Of a stretch of DNA of 57,439 nucleotides, positions 27,055-36,153 are shown piece by piece. Origin of the DNA: an uncultured Francisellaceae bacterium (GTDB lineage: Bacteria > Pseudomonadota > Gammaproteobacteria > UBA6186 > Azoamicaceae). The translations under genes were made by a program, and so were the position numbers. Position 1 is the stretch's first letter, and each line of letters opens with the position of its first letter. The notes under the pieces were generated by a model that did not search any database, was not told where the DNA came from, and saw nothing but the letters and a program-made list of their open reading frames with translations. The stretch lies in assembly GCA_945956915.1 (NCBI GenBank), contig CAMFJH010000014.1:1-57439 (forward strand), written 5' to 3'.

Positions 27055-28179
27055 ATGAAAAAATTTAATATTCAGAGCATGTATATAAAGGGATTAATAG
27101 GGGCATGCGGTCTTTTGATCGCATCCCTTGCAGTAGCCGGGCCTATTGTAGAATCTCGAAATGCACGACCTAGCCAAACTTCCGAGCCATCGTACTCACG
27201 TTCTTCTCCTCAGACCCAATCCAACGCCCAACTTTCTTTGCCGCAAATCGAGGTTTTAGAGCAAGAAATTCGGAATTTAAGAGGGCAATTAGAAGTTCAA
27301 GAACACGAAATTAAACGTTTATCCAAAAGCCAGCAAGATTATTATTTAGATTTAGAGCGTAAATTGCAAAAGGGAACAGCAGCAACGACGGCTAGTACTG
27401 CTGCCCCAGCCACTGCCAATCCTAGCTCTTCTGTTGCAGTGCCCCCTGTTGCGAATATAAAGCCCGTACAATTGGCGCCTAAACCTGCACCCAAACCTAC
27501 CGTGACAGCTACGCGCACCTTGCCAGCAGCACCAAAACCGGGAACTCAGAAAGCTGAAGCTGCCCCTGCACGTGTGATTTATGAGCCTATCGAAACCGAA
27601 GCTGGGGAAGAAGTCATATCCTCTGAACCCATTCCTGAAGCCAATGATCCAAATGTACAATTGCCTTTAACAGGTTTACCCCCTGAAAAGCCAGTCGCTC
27701 AAGAATCTACAGAACTCACAAAGCAGGCAAAGGCAGAAGCACCAGCCGAGCCCATTAAACCGACCTTGGTGATTAAGGGAACAGTCGTAGAAAAGAATAC
27801 CTACGAAAATGCGTATAATCTAGTCTTAAATAAACGATATCCGGAAGCCGTGGCCGCATTAAAAGATTTTTTAAACCAATACCCAAAAGGTCAATACGCG
27901 CCCAATGCTCATTATTGGTTAGGTGAAGTGTATACCCTACAAGCACGTGCTTCCAAAAATCCTGAACTACTGGATAAAGCCAGTACAGAATTTTTGGCCA
28001 TCACGACCAATTTTCCGAATCATCAAAAAGCAATGGATGCATTACTAAAATTAGGCATTATTGAAGGCGATAAGGGAAATAAAGAATCTGCAAAACAATA
28101 TCTTTCTACTGTCAAAGAACGCTACCCGGGAACATCTGTCGCAAGAATTGCAGGCACGCATTTGCAAAAATTGAAATGA
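27055..28179 (+). CDS. cpoB: CpoB / YbgF, periplasmic TolA-binding protein
   Basis: CpoB coordinates peptidoglycan synthesis with outer-membrane constriction. The 374-aa protein has a signal peptide (residues 1-28, ending VAG). A coiled coil with conserved LEQEIRNLRGQLEVQEHEIKRL mediates trimer formation. A long proline/alanine-rich linker (about 100-230) and a C-terminal TPR domain (about 250-374) follow: YENAYNLVLNKRYPEAV, YWLGEVYTLQ and ALLKLGIIEGDKG. The linker is longer than in E. coli. An AAAAGGAG ribosome site precedes the ATG at 27055. Last gene of the tol operon. Confidence 0.93.
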   Translation: MKKFNIQSMYIKGLIGACGLLIASLAVAGPIVESRNARPSQTSEPSYSRSSPQTQSNAQLSLPQIEVLEQEIRNLRGQLEVQEHEIKRLSKSQQDYYLDLERKLQKGTAATTASTAAPATANPSSSVAVPPVANIKPVQLAPKPAPKPTVTATRTLPAAPKPGTQKAEAAPARVIYEPIETEAGEEVISSEPIPEANDPNVQLPLTGLPPEKPVAQESTELTKQAKAEAPAEPIKPTLVIKGTVVEKNTYENAYNLVLNKRYPEAVAALKDFLNQYPKGQYAPNAHYWLGEVYTLQARASKNPELLDKASTEFLAITTNFPNHQKAMDALLKLGIIEGDKGNKESAKQYLSTVKERYPGTSVARIAGTHLQKLK

Positions 28180-28245
28180 TACCTGTTGTTCAAATAATAA
28201 TCGATTATTCAAAATGACAGGCCATACCAATCATTAACGGGCGGT

Positions 28246-28273
28246 CAGCCACGGCGGGCTGCCCCTACGTATC
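28246..28273 (-). repeat. Left REP hairpin (inverted copy) of the RAYT unit
   Basis: This 28-base element is identical, in opposite orientation, to the element at 28911-28938. Read on the minus strand it begins GATACGTAG and then forms a CAGCC/GGCTG stem around a six-base loop. The GTAG tetranucleotide next to the stem is the typical foot of REP sequences recognised by RAYTs. The GTAG side points toward the transposase gene. Confidence 0.8.
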
Positions 28274-28369
28274 CATAATTTCACCCGAAATAATGTCCTC
28301 AAATGTATCGTTTTATCATTGCGTTATATATTCTTGATTCTAAATATATTATGTTATATAATCGCCCGC

Positions 28370-28861
28370 ATGTCTATTTATGAATTACCCCAACGCAAAC
28401 ATATACGACTTGCAAAATTTAATTATAATTCTGCAGGTAATTATTTTATTACATTTTGTACACAAAATCGGTTATGTTTGTTTGGTAATATTGTGAATGG
28501 AGAAATGCAACTCAATGATGTAGGAAAAATGGTTAATAATGAGATAGCAACCATCAAATCACGGCATTTATATATTGATGTCGATACATTTGTGGTGATG
28601 CCAAATCATATACATGCGATTTTTATAATGAAATTAGATTTTAAAACTCAAGGTGCTCCGCCTGTAGATATTAATATACCGAATATTATTAAAAATATAA
28701 AAACGTTTACAACGAATGCATATATTCGGGGGGTGCATGAACATAATTGGCCATCTTTTTATAAACGATTATGGCAAAGAAATTATTATGAGCATATTAT
28801 AAGAGATGAAATCAGTTTAAAAAATATTCGTCAATATATTATAAATAACCCATTGAATTGA
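28370..28861 (+). CDS. REP-associated tyrosine transposase (RAYT, Y1 HUH family)
   Basis: This is a 163-aa IS200-like single-strand transposase. The N-terminus FNYNSAGNYFITFCTQNRLCLF is the usual RAYT entry. The metal-binding HUH motif is in MPNHIHAIF (His-hydrophobic-His), and the catalytic tyrosine is likely one of the pair in QRNYYEHIIRDE. The ending IRQYIINNP is the family W-x-x-x-x-P-like tail. I chose the ATG at 28370; the longer frame begins with TTG at 28319 in AT-rich DNA. No clear Shine-Dalgarno is present. It is flanked by the inverted REP elements. The catalytic residues appear complete. Confidence 0.88.
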   Translation: MSIYELPQRKHIRLAKFNYNSAGNYFITFCTQNRLCLFGNIVNGEMQLNDVGKMVNNEIATIKSRHLYIDVDTFVVMPNHIHAIFIMKLDFKTQGAPPVDINIPNIIKNIKTFTTNAYIRGVHEHNWPSFYKRLWQRNYYEHIIRDEISLKNIRQYIINNPLN

Positions 28862-28910
28862 GCGCAAGATAAAATCAATCCATTTGGTGTATGATTACTT
28901 ATGGGATTAC

Positions 28911-28938
28911 GATACGTAGGGGCAGCCCGCCGTGGCTG
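28911..28938 (+). repeat. Right REP hairpin of the RAYT unit
   Basis: This direct-orientation copy starts GATACGTAGGGGCAGCC, with an eight-base-pair stem GGGCAGCC/GGCTGCCC (28920-28941) around CGCCGT. It is a better hairpin than the left copy because its outer pairs are intact. It ends 25 bases before the exonuclease stop and could also act as a transcription barrier between the convergent genes. Confidence 0.8.
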
Positions 28939-28965
28939 CCCGTGGTATGTGTATGTTCTGTCCTA

Positions 28966-29583
28966 TTATATATTTGTTATTTTGGTTTCAAAAAAAGTTT
29001 TGATTTTATGTTTTGCCAAATTTTCGATATGGAAAAACATATTTAATTGTGGGTGTGTATTGGTATAAGTTGAGACCAAGTTATGCATATGTAGCCACAA
29101 ATCTACTGTCACGAGTACGTCGTCCAGGGCGCGGTGTGCTTTGTGTGTAGTCTGTGTTTTAAATTTCAAATGTTGGGTTAGGGTGGTTAATTTATAATCG
29201 GGCATATTGGGGATAAGACGTCGGGCGAGTTTTAGAGTACATAAAAAGGGGTTAGAGATTTCAATGCCAATTCTATACATTTCGGCGATTAAAAATTTCT
29301 GATCAAATAAAGCGTTGTGAGCCAAGATGGGTCGTTTTCCGATAAAAGCATGTAGGGTTGGCATAAAACTTTCAGGGGAAGGCATGCCTTTTAGCATTTT
29401 ATTACTAATGCCGGTTAATTCAGAGATAAAAAATGGGATTGAAGTTCCGGGGTGCAATAATTGAGTGATTTTATCGACCACTTTATTACCTTTTACCAAG
29501 ACTGCGCCGACTTCGATGATGCGTGCGTAATTGGGAGAAAGACCGGTGGTTTCAAAATCCAGAACGATCAGTTCTTCTCCCAT
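28966..29583 (-). CDS. DnaQ-like 3'-5' exonuclease (DEDDh family)
   Basis: This is a 205-aa exonuclease domain protein. The first motif is VLDFETTGLSPNYARIIEVGAV (Asp-Glu pair). LLHPGTSIP and ELTGISNKML follow, the ILAHNALFDQKFL segment carries the second Asp, and HKAHRALDDV the His and last Asp of the DEDDh site. The ATG at 29583 is preferred; a GTG at 29601 has AAGG ten bases upstream. It resembles DnaQ, the proofreading subunit of Pol III, but lacks the C-terminal region that binds the polymerase alpha subunit. It could be a standalone exonuclease. It follows aspS in the same orientation. Confidence 0.82.
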   Translation of the reverse strand: MGEELIVLDFETTGLSPNYARIIEVGAVLVKGNKVVDKITQLLHPGTSIPFFISELTGISNKMLKGMPSPESFMPTLHAFIGKRPILAHNALFDQKFLIAEMYRIGIEISNPFLCTLKLARRLIPNMPDYKLTTLTQHLKFKTQTTHKAHRALDDVLVTVDLWLHMHNLVSTYTNTHPQLNMFFHIENLAKHKIKTFFETKITNI

Positions 29584-29606
29584 TAGATTTTCTGTTTGCA
29601 CGGATA

Positions 29607-31418
29607 CTATGCCTTGTCTTTAGCTTGCATGCTTTTGGGTAATTTAAGGTCGATATGTAATTCCGAGAGTTGTTTTTGGGTGACTGATGAAGGCGCTTGC
29701 ATTAACAAATCTTGTGCTTGTTGATTCATTGGGAATGCAATGATCTCGCGTAGATTGGGTTCTTTGGCAATCAGCATAACGATTCTGTCGATGCCGGGAG
29801 CACAGCCACCATGGGGTGGGGCGCCGTATTTGAAGGCATTTAATAAGCCACCGAATTTAGATTCTACAAAGGCTTTATCATAGCCTGCGATAGAAAATGC
29901 TTTATACATCACTTCTGGTAAATGATTTCGAATAGCGCCAGAGGATAATTCTATGCCGTTACAAACGATATCATATTGGTAGGCATTAATGGTGAGCGGA
30001 TCTTGTGTTTCGAGCGCTTCTAAGCCACCTTGAGGCATTGAGAAGGGGTTATGTGAAAATTCAATTTTTTGGCTCTCTTCGTTAAATTCGTATAGGGGAA
30101 AATCTACAACCCAGCAGAAACGGAAAGTATTTTGTTCTATTAAATCTAGGCTCTCTCCTAATTTGGTACGTACAAGTCCTGCATTTTTACAAGCATTGGC
30201 ACGTTTATCGCATACAAAAAATAAAGCATCGCCTTCTTGAAGTTGGCTAAGGGTTTTGAGTTCTGCTAAACGGGGTGCATCTAAAAATTTAGAAATGGGT
30301 CCTTTTGCGGAATCTCCTTGTTCGAATATTAAATAGCCTAAACCGGGTAAGCCCTGTTCTTGTGCCCAGGTGTTTATTTTTTCGAAGAAACTACGCGATT
30401 GTGCCCCAGCTTTGGGGCCTGGAATGGCATGAACCACCGATCCATTTTCTATCGCTTTGGCAAATACAGCAAAATCAGAGCCTGCGAAGACTTTTGTGAC
30501 ATCTGCGATAAGCAAGGGGTTACGCAGATCTGGTTTGTCAGAGCCATATTTTAATAAAGCTTCAACATAGGGAATACGTGGGTAGGGTGGAGGGGTGATG
30601 TGTTCAGCTTCACAGAATTCTTTAAAAACTCCGGTTAATACGGGTTCTATGGCTGCAAATACATCTTCTTGTGTGGCAAAAGCCATTTCAAAATCAAGTT
30701 GATAAAATTCACCAGGCGAACGATCTGCTCTTGCATCTTCATCTCTGAAACAGGGTGCTATTTGAAAATAACGATCAAAACCAGAGACCATTAATAATTG
30801 TTTAAATTGTTGTGGTGCTTGGGGTAGGGCATAAAATTTGCCTGGATGTAGGCGACTGGGTACTAAAAAGTCACGAGCACCTTCAGGGGAAGAACAGGTA
30901 AGAATGGGGGTTTGAAATTCCATAAAGCCCTGTTCAATCATGCGTTTTCTAAAAGAAGCAATAATTTGAGATCGTAATACAATATTTTGATGTAATTTTT
31001 CGCGTCTTAAATCTAAAAATCGATAGGTTAAACGAGTTTCTTCAGGAAATTCTGCTGTGCTGTTCACTTGAATGGGTAATTCATGTTGCACAGCCGATTG
31101 AATGCAGAGTTCTTGGATTTGAACTTCGATTTCTCCTGTAGGCATTTTATTATTAACTGTTTCAGCAGAGCGTTGTAAGACAACACCGGTAATCGTAATC
31201 ACATCTTCAGAATTTAATTGTTCTATTTTTTTAAACGTTTCAGTTTTATTTTCTGAGATTTCAATTAAACATTGGGTAATACCATAATGATCTCGTAAAT
31301 CTATAAAAATAAGATTGCCATGATCGCGAACACGATGCACCCAGCCACTTAAACGGATGGTTTGATTAATATCGTGTGGTCTTAAACCGCCACAAGTATG
31401 TGTTCGATAAGCATGCAT
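29607..31418 (-). CDS. aspS: Aspartyl-tRNA synthetase
   Basis: This class II synthetase charges tRNA-Asp. The N-terminal OB-fold ([19 protein letters not shown]) binds the anticodon. Catalytic motif 2 is [46 protein letters not shown], and motif 3 is [14 protein letters not shown]. The bacterial insertion domain is present between motifs 2 and 3, at a total of 603 aa (E. coli 590). Whether it discriminates Asp from Asn tRNAs cannot be told without asking if AsnS or GatCAB exists. It is in the same orientation as the nfeD and exonuclease genes, with short gaps. Confidence 0.97.
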   Translation of the reverse strand: MHAYRTHTCGGLRPHDINQTIRLSGWVHRVRDHGNLIFIDLRDHYGITQCLIEISENKTETFKKIEQLNSEDVITITGVVLQRSAETVNNKMPTGEIEVQIQELCIQSAVQHELPIQVNSTAEFPEETRLTYRFLDLRREKLHQNIVLRSQIIASFRKRMIEQGFMEFQTPILTCSSPEGARDFLVPSRLHPGKFYALPQAPQQFKQLLMVSGFDRYFQIAPCFRDEDARADRSPGEFYQLDFEMAFATQEDVFAAIEPVLTGVFKEFCEAEHITPPPYPRIPYVEALLKYGSDKPDLRNPLLIADVTKVFAGSDFAVFAKAIENGSVVHAIPGPKAGAQSRSFFEKINTWAQEQGLPGLGYLIFEQGDSAKGPISKFLDAPRLAELKTLSQLQEGDALFFVCDKRANACKNAGLVRTKLGESLDLIEQNTFRFCWVVDFPLYEFNEESQKIEFSHNPFSMPQGGLEALETQDPLTINAYQYDIVCNGIELSSGAIRNHLPEVMYKAFSIAGYDKAFVESKFGGLLNAFKYGAPPHGGCAPGIDRIVMLIAKEPNLREIIAFPMNQQAQDLLMQAPSSVTQKQLSELHIDLKLPKSMQAKDKA

Positions 31419-31420
31419 GT

Positions 31421-31903
31421 TTAATTTCCTATAGAGTTAGAGACGGTTGAAAGGGGTATTACTTTGAGTGTGACGCTGTCTACACCGGTGACCAACACTT
31501 GAGTGCCTACGGGTAAATCAGGGCCTTCCACACGCCAAGTAGAATCATCGACCTTGATTTTACCTCGACCATTTTCAATGGGTTCTGACAAAGTAAAAGT
31601 ACGGCCTAAATATTGTTCTGCACGGCGATTTAAATTGGGTTGATCGCTTTTATTGAAAGTATGCGAATGTTTTTTAAGATACTGTTTCCATAAGATCATA
31701 CTGAATATAGCAGCAATGGCAAACAAGAAAATTTGAGCATGCCAACTAAGCGCAGGCATTAACCATACGATGAACCCTGTTATAAAAGCGCTAAGACCCA
31801 AGCCAAGCAGAAAAAAACTGGTAGATAATAAAATTTCTAGAATGATAAGGCTTGCTGCAACCCCAAACCATAACCAACAATTCATTGTTAAATTTTCTAG
31901 CAT
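31421..31903 (-). CDS. NfeD-family membrane protein (partner of QmcA)
   Basis: This 160-aa membrane protein has three N-terminal hydrophobic helices (residues about 5-70). A basic stretch and an OB-fold C-terminal domain follow ([58 protein letters not shown] is the pattern, with G-x-G-K/R-I-x-V-x-D-x-x-W). This is the NfeD short form found next to band-7 proteins. I start at the ATG at 31903 with TAGGAA upstream. It lies between qmcA and aspS, and the QmcA-NfeD pair is thought to act together in membrane protein quality control. Confidence 0.88.
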   Translation of the reverse strand: MLENLTMNCWLWFGVAASLIILEILLSTSFFLLGLGLSAFITGFIVWLMPALSWHAQIFLFAIAAIFSMILWKQYLKKHSHTFNKSDQPNLNRRAEQYLGRTFTLSEPIENGRGKIKVDDSTWRVEGPDLPVGTQVLVTGVDSVTLKVIPLSTVSNSIGN

Positions 31904-31913
31904 TTTAAGATTC

Positions 31914-32834
31914 CTACTTATTGAAAATAGACTTAGACAATTCAGCAATACCACCTAAACTACCGATCATAGAACTGACTTCAAGGGGCATAAAAATAAT
32001 TTTTTGATTAGGAGAAGTAGCCACTTTGCCTAAAGCTTCTATGTATTTTTGTGCTACAAAGTAATTAATAGCCTGTGAATTACCATGCTGAATCGCAGCA
32101 GAGACTACTTCAGTGGCTTTAGCTTCTGCCTGGGCTTGACGTTCGCGGGCTTCGGATTCTAGAAAGGCAGAGGCTTTTCTGCCTTCAGCATCTAAGATCC
32201 TAGAAATTTTTTCACCTTCTGCTTTTAAGACTTCGGATTGTTTAATACCTTCTGCTTCCAAAATACGCGCTCTTTTTTCACGCTCTGCTTTCATCTGTGC
32301 ACCCATGGCTTCGACGAGATCACGGGGTGGCGCGATATCTTTTATTTCGATACGTGTGACTTTAATACCCCAGGGTGCAGTAGCTTCATCAATCACGACC
32401 AATAATCGAGAATTAATGTGATCACGTTGAGAAAGCGCGCCGTCTAAATCCAGTGAACCTAAGACAGTACGGATATTGGTTAAGGTTAAATTTCGGATAG
32501 CCAATTCTAAATTGCTGACTTCATAAGCTGCACGGGCTGCGTCGACGACTTGGAAGAAAACCACCGCATCTACGCGTACCATGGCATTATCTTTGGTGAT
32601 GATTTCTTGGGAGGGAATATCCAGCACCTGTTCCATCATGATAAGTTTGGCGCCGATTTTATCTATAAACGGCACAATAATAGAAAGACCAGGTCTTAGG
32701 GTTTGAGTATATCTTCCAAAGCGTTCTACGGTCCATTCATAGCCCTGGGGGACTTGTTTGACGCTCATAGCAACGATGGTAATGGCTAAGAGAGCTGATA
32801 AAGCAACGACTATCCCAAATAATCCGAGTTCCAC
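31914..32834 (-). CDS. qmcA: SPFH/band-7 protein QmcA
   Basis: This is a membrane-anchored scaffold of the SPFH family. An N-terminal helix ([22 protein letters not shown]) leads to the band-7 domain ([22 protein letters not shown], then [28 protein letters not shown]). The coiled coil is alanine/glutamate-rich ([20 protein letters not shown] to the [17 protein letters not shown] pattern). I favour the GTG at 32834, because AGGGGAAAAAGG directly precedes it; a GTG at 32870 would give a longer protein without a ribosome site. It pairs with the NfeD gene downstream. Probably organises membrane proteases and lipid microdomains. Confidence 0.88.
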   Translation of the reverse strand: MELGLFGIVVALSALLAITIVAMSVKQVPQGYEWTVERFGRYTQTLRPGLSIIVPFIDKIGAKLIMMEQVLDIPSQEIITKDNAMVRVDAVVFFQVVDAARAAYEVSNLELAIRNLTLTNIRTVLGSLDLDGALSQRDHINSRLLVVIDEATAPWGIKVTRIEIKDIAPPRDLVEAMGAQMKAEREKRARILEAEGIKQSEVLKAEGEKISRILDAEGRKASAFLESEARERQAQAEAKATEVVSAAIQHGNSQAINYFVAQKYIEALGKVATSPNQKIIFMPLEVSSMIGSLGGIAELSKSIFNK

Positions 32835-32962
32835 CCTTTTTCCCCTGATAATATCATGATTAATCCGCACACTATAACATTAAAGTATTTTAGGGACAAG
32901 CGTATATGTAAGTTGAATTGATTAATCGGGTCATTTCAAAGTGTTATTAGAGTAGCCTTCCG

Positions 32963-33029
32963 TATAATTAGCCCTAAATCACTCAAAAACAGCTGTCGGG
33001 CTAATTATAGGGGTATTATAATTAGCCCG
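32963..33029 (+). repeat. Perfect 13-base inverted repeat plus a third half-site upstream of the ATPase remnant
   Basis: CGGGCTAATTATA at 32997-33009 and TATAATTAGCCCG at 33017-33029 are perfect inverse complements around a seven-base spacer (GGGGTAT). A further 12-base copy TATAATTAGCCC lies at 32963-32974. The array ends 19 bases before the GTG of the collapsed ATPase gene at 33049, the same relative position as the palindromic array upstream of the intact ATPase at 7901. It is likely an operator or an element end, and no T-run suggests a terminator. Confidence 0.75.
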
Positions 33030-33048
33030 ATAAAACAGAGGACTGGAT

Positions 33049-33281
33049 GTGAGTAATAAAATCATTGGTCGAGTAGAAGAACAGTTAGAATTGAAAGATA
33101 TTTTTAATTCTAAACGTGCCGAATTTGTCGCCCATAAAAAAAGGAAGTGTTTGTGAAACATCATAAAACAAAAAAACAAATATTTATGGCTATGATTACA
33201 GCAAATGGGCTTAAGAAAAATTTATATGCCGATGAATTAATTGATGACGTGGTTACAGTCGATAACTTATTTCAAGTTTAG
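33049..33281 (+). pseudogene. Collapsed archaeal-type AAA ATPase gene (N- and C-terminal ends only)
   Basis: GTG at 33049 opens a 35-codon frame reading NKIIGRVEEQLELKDIFNSK, the usual N-terminus of DUF234-type AAA ATPases, and ends at TGA 33154-33156. The next frame (33153-33281) reads FMAMITANGLKKNLYADELI and VVTVDNLF, which matches the C-terminal end of the same family. The Walker A and B core of about 350-400 residues is missing, and the two parts are in different frames. This is an internal deletion. Both ends being recognisable suggests the event is fairly recent. The inverted repeat upstream is intact. Confidence 0.72.
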
Positions 33282-33307
33282 TTTAGATCATAGGTACAGA
33301 TCGCCAC

Positions 33308-33931
33308 TTAAGATCTTTCACTGGTTTTAAAGACTTTGCCAAATTTTTCGATACATAATCTACGGGCTTCATAAAAGTCTTCAAGCGTAAAACTAAAATT
33401 ATTTTCTTGAAACCATTTTTTTAAATATGCTTTATGCATCTCGGATTTATAAGTTGTGATTTGTTCAGGTAGAATAATTTCTTCTTGCATGATATCGGTG
33501 GGTGAGAGTATTGTACAAGCGCCAGGGAATGTGATATCCAGAAATGTATCATTGATTACCATAAAATTATGCGATTCTGGAATATAAGGGATACTGAATT
33601 GATTCAAAATATTTTTGATCATCGGAAATCTGTGGGGTGTTATAGGATATATGCCTAAGCCTAATTGTATTGGCAATTTTAGCTCGATTGCTAAAGCGAC
33701 TAATAGCGCATGCTTAGTACTGCAGGTGCCTTTTTCCTCTTCTAAGACCAAATGAAAATTAAAGGGCTCTGAGGGTGGCACATATTTTAACGGATATACG
33801 TAATTAATAGCGCTATGAAAGTTGATTAGTTGTTTTTTAAGAAATTGCTTAGAAACCTTTCCTGCTTGTAAAACAGGGGCGTTTGGAACCTTGATTTGCT
33901 CTAATAAAGCGCTTAATTTTCGATCAATCAT
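33308..33931 (-). CDS. Transglutaminase-like cysteine protease/transferase fold protein
   Basis: No named family was recognised. The protein is 207 aa. The pattern GTCSTKHALLVALA (Cys70) is followed by ESHNFMVIND (His121) and FLDIT (Asp132), the order and spacing of a transglutaminase-like Cys-His-Asp triad. There is no signal peptide. The ATG at 33931 has GGGAAAAG upstream. It stands alone between the ATPase remnant and the ankyrin gene. The enzymatic class (protease, transglutaminase, or amide hydrolase) cannot be settled by eye. Confidence 0.65.
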   Translation of the reverse strand: MIDRKLSALLEQIKVPNAPVLQAGKVSKQFLKKQLINFHSAINYVYPLKYVPPSEPFNFHLVLEEEKGTCSTKHALLVALAIELKLPIQLGLGIYPITPHRFPMIKNILNQFSIPYIPESHNFMVINDTFLDITFPGACTILSPTDIMQEEIILPEQITTYKSEMHKAYLKKWFQENNFSFTLEDFYEARRLCIEKFGKVFKTSERS

Positions 33932-34030
33932 AGACAGTCTTTTCCCGATGTATTTCTTTTATTGAGCATAAACCCTTATGGCAGATTTTTCCAGTTAAAA
34001 GGATTTCATCTTTAGCTTAGCAGCTTAGAA

Positions 34031-35944
34031 TTATCGTGACTGTGGAAATACCTTTGTAAAGTTGTTGTTTAATGTCAGGTTATTAGAATCTCCAAATGTC
34101 CCTGATTCATTCAAGACACCATAAGCATACAAAACAGGGCTGGGTAATCCATTGTTTGGATTATTTTGTGTTACATTGTCGATACTGAAGCCCGCTTGTT
34201 GTAATAAGACTCTTAAATAAGCTTGCATGGATGGTGTATTAATCGATTTTTGTTTGCCCTCAAAATAAAAATCCCAAGTGTATATTGTTTCGCCATTTGG
34301 GTGCAGTGGCATGGTATTGTTAAAACACAAATCATTAAGCTTTATTAAAAAAAAAGTAAAAAGAAAATTTTCATTTATAAACGAATTAGCGACTCGTGGA
34401 CGATTGTGAAAATGGCGAATGGATTGAAGCAGAGCATGAGGTGTTTCAAACAGAGCTTTACTGAAGTAAAAGCATTTTTCATCTCTGTTCAGGTGCGGAT
34501 AATTTTTGATAAATGTTTTATAGTCATTTTGTGGGACTATATTGAGTGCTTTAATGATTTCAGGCACAGGCTCTTGGCATGCCACGCTCAAATTAGCAAT
34601 TTCACCTTCTACTAGATCATGAATAAGTTTATTGACAGCTTCTTTCGTAATTGCTGGTGTTTTTTTATCATCTTTGGAGCTTAGGCTTAAAATACCTTGA
34701 GGTTCCGTACATACTGTACTTCCAAAACCATCGCTCCAATAATGTACAACACCATTTACTATTCCATCGTTTGAGGCTAAGTGTTCTTCATTTTCAATGC
34801 TGACGATAGGAAAGTCTTCTACTACTACTTCCGATACCTGTTGCATTTCCATTCTTGCAAGAAAATCTTCTACAATATACACATCCGGGAGTTCTTCATT
34901 AGGATTTCCTATGCCGGTTGCTGTAGGATCCCCTACACTGCGATTTTGAGGATATGGATGTTTCAAAATATTCCGTATATCAAGAATAGATGACCATATA
35001 CCGATCTCCATAAAAAAATCAATCATCTGGCGGGTAGGTTCTTCTTCTGAAAGAATAGCATGCCATGCGCGAAGACTATCTCGAGGAAATAAGAAAGCAT
35101 CGCGAATGTCATCCAAGTGAGATTTAATAGTTGTTACTAATAATGTTTTTTGTATTTGATTAATATGCGATGCGCGAGCATTTCGCTGGGTAATGAAATT
35201 GATTTTGTCTAATAAGGGTTTTAAGCTTGGACACGTAGTGCTATGTAACAATCTTATTTCGCATAGTGTTCTATTGTTTTTTAAAATATTAAGAATATAA
35301 TATAAAGTTTCTCTGTGTCTAATTTTCTCCCAAAAAATATATAGTACTGTAAGCTTTTTATTTAATAAAAGCGAGCGGAAAAATAGTATGATAGCATTTT
35401 TATTTAATATTTCGCCATACTGGCGAGTAGAATGTTCTAAATCAATTAAAGCGGATATATTACCATTTGCATGTGTAAAGGTGGAAGCACTGGCACAATT
35501 AATAGGAGTGGGTTCTGCACCCCATTTTAATAATGTTTTGAGAATAGAGGAAAAGCCTTTTTTTAAAGCGAGGTTAAGAGGGGTCATGCCTTTATGATTG
35601 GGTATATTAATATCTGTGCCTGCTTTTCTTAATAGTGGGAGCACATTTTCTATGTTCAGTGAAACTGCTATATACAGAGGTGTGCGACCCTTATTATCCT
35701 GTTTGTTAATATCCACTCCGGCTTGCACTAAAGGATTTATATATTCGACGTTGCGAGAATTAAGTGCCCAATGAATAGGATTTGCACCTAGGTCTGGATC
35801 AGTATAATTAATTAATCGTATTCTTGTTCTATTGGGTAAAGTAAAAAGATATTTAATAATCAAGGTAACTTTAACTTTAAGGTTATTTTGAATCGCATTG
35901 ATTAGTCGCATACCGATATTGTGCTGCTGGCGAGTGGTGGCCAT
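34031..35944 (-). CDS. Ankyrin-repeat protein, candidate effector (637 aa)
   Basis: The N-terminal part has three ankyrin repeats (about residues 50-146): NPIHWALNSRNVEYINPLVQAG, DNKGRTPLYIAVSLNIENVLPLL and NHKGMTPLNLALKKGFSSILKTLL. The remaining 490 residues match nothing I know. They include a helical middle part and an aromatic C-terminal region. There is no signal peptide or membrane segment. AGGAG lies a few bases before the ATG at 35944. Ankyrin proteins are common secreted effectors of Legionellales, so a host-directed role is plausible but not shown. Confidence 0.75.
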   Translation of the reverse strand: MATTRQQHNIGMRLINAIQNNLKVKVTLIIKYLFTLPNRTRIRLINYTDPDLGANPIHWALNSRNVEYINPLVQAGVDINKQDNKGRTPLYIAVSLNIENVLPLLRKAGTDINIPNHKGMTPLNLALKKGFSSILKTLLKWGAEPTPINCASASTFTHANGNISALIDLEHSTRQYGEILNKNAIILFFRSLLLNKKLTVLYIFWEKIRHRETLYYILNILKNNRTLCEIRLLHSTTCPSLKPLLDKINFITQRNARASHINQIQKTLLVTTIKSHLDDIRDAFLFPRDSLRAWHAILSEEEPTRQMIDFFMEIGIWSSILDIRNILKHPYPQNRSVGDPTATGIGNPNEELPDVYIVEDFLARMEMQQVSEVVVEDFPIVSIENEEHLASNDGIVNGVVHYWSDGFGSTVCTEPQGILSLSSKDDKKTPAITKEAVNKLIHDLVEGEIANLSVACQEPVPEIIKALNIVPQNDYKTFIKNYPHLNRDEKCFYFSKALFETPHALLQSIRHFHNRPRVANSFINENFLFTFFLIKLNDLCFNNTMPLHPNGETIYTWDFYFEGKQKSINTPSMQAYLRVLLQQAGFSIDNVTQNNPNNGLPSPVLYAYGVLNESGTFGDSNNLTLNNNFTKVFPQSR

Positions 35945-36153
35945 TGTTATCTCCTAAATAGCTATCTCTTAAAATTGGTACCTAGTATAGCAATCCCCGA
36001 AGATTTATTTTATAGTTGATTACCTCAAGTATTAATAAAAAAGTTATTAAAGTGAATTAAAAAATAGTTATAAATTTAGATTGAGATGTGTTTTTTTTTG
36101 ACAAATAGATGGTATGATGTTTCTCTATTATATTTAATTTTAGGAAATTTGTT

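Larger units (their letters stand above)
28246..28938 (+). mobile_element. RAYT unit: REP-associated tyrosine transposase between two inverted REP hairpins
   Basis: The transposase gene at 28370 is bracketed by two identical 28-base REP elements in inverted orientation, with the GTAG feet facing inward. The whole unit is about 0.69 kb and is inserted between cpoB and the exonuclease gene. No direct target duplication is evident. RAYTs are generally domesticated single-copy genes that spread REPs, so this may be either an active or a resident unit. I saw no other REP of this type in the window. Confidence 0.7.

Noticed and set aside
28196..28209. AATAATCGATTATT palindrome after cpoB as a terminator
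   Set aside because: It is AT-only apart from the centre, has no T-run, and the REP hairpin just downstream is a better barrier.
36098..36118. TTGACA followed by TATGAT upstream of the orphan gene at 36154
   Set aside because: The two boxes are only nine bases apart and nothing resembling a -10 box sits at 17 bases, so it does not make a normal promoter.
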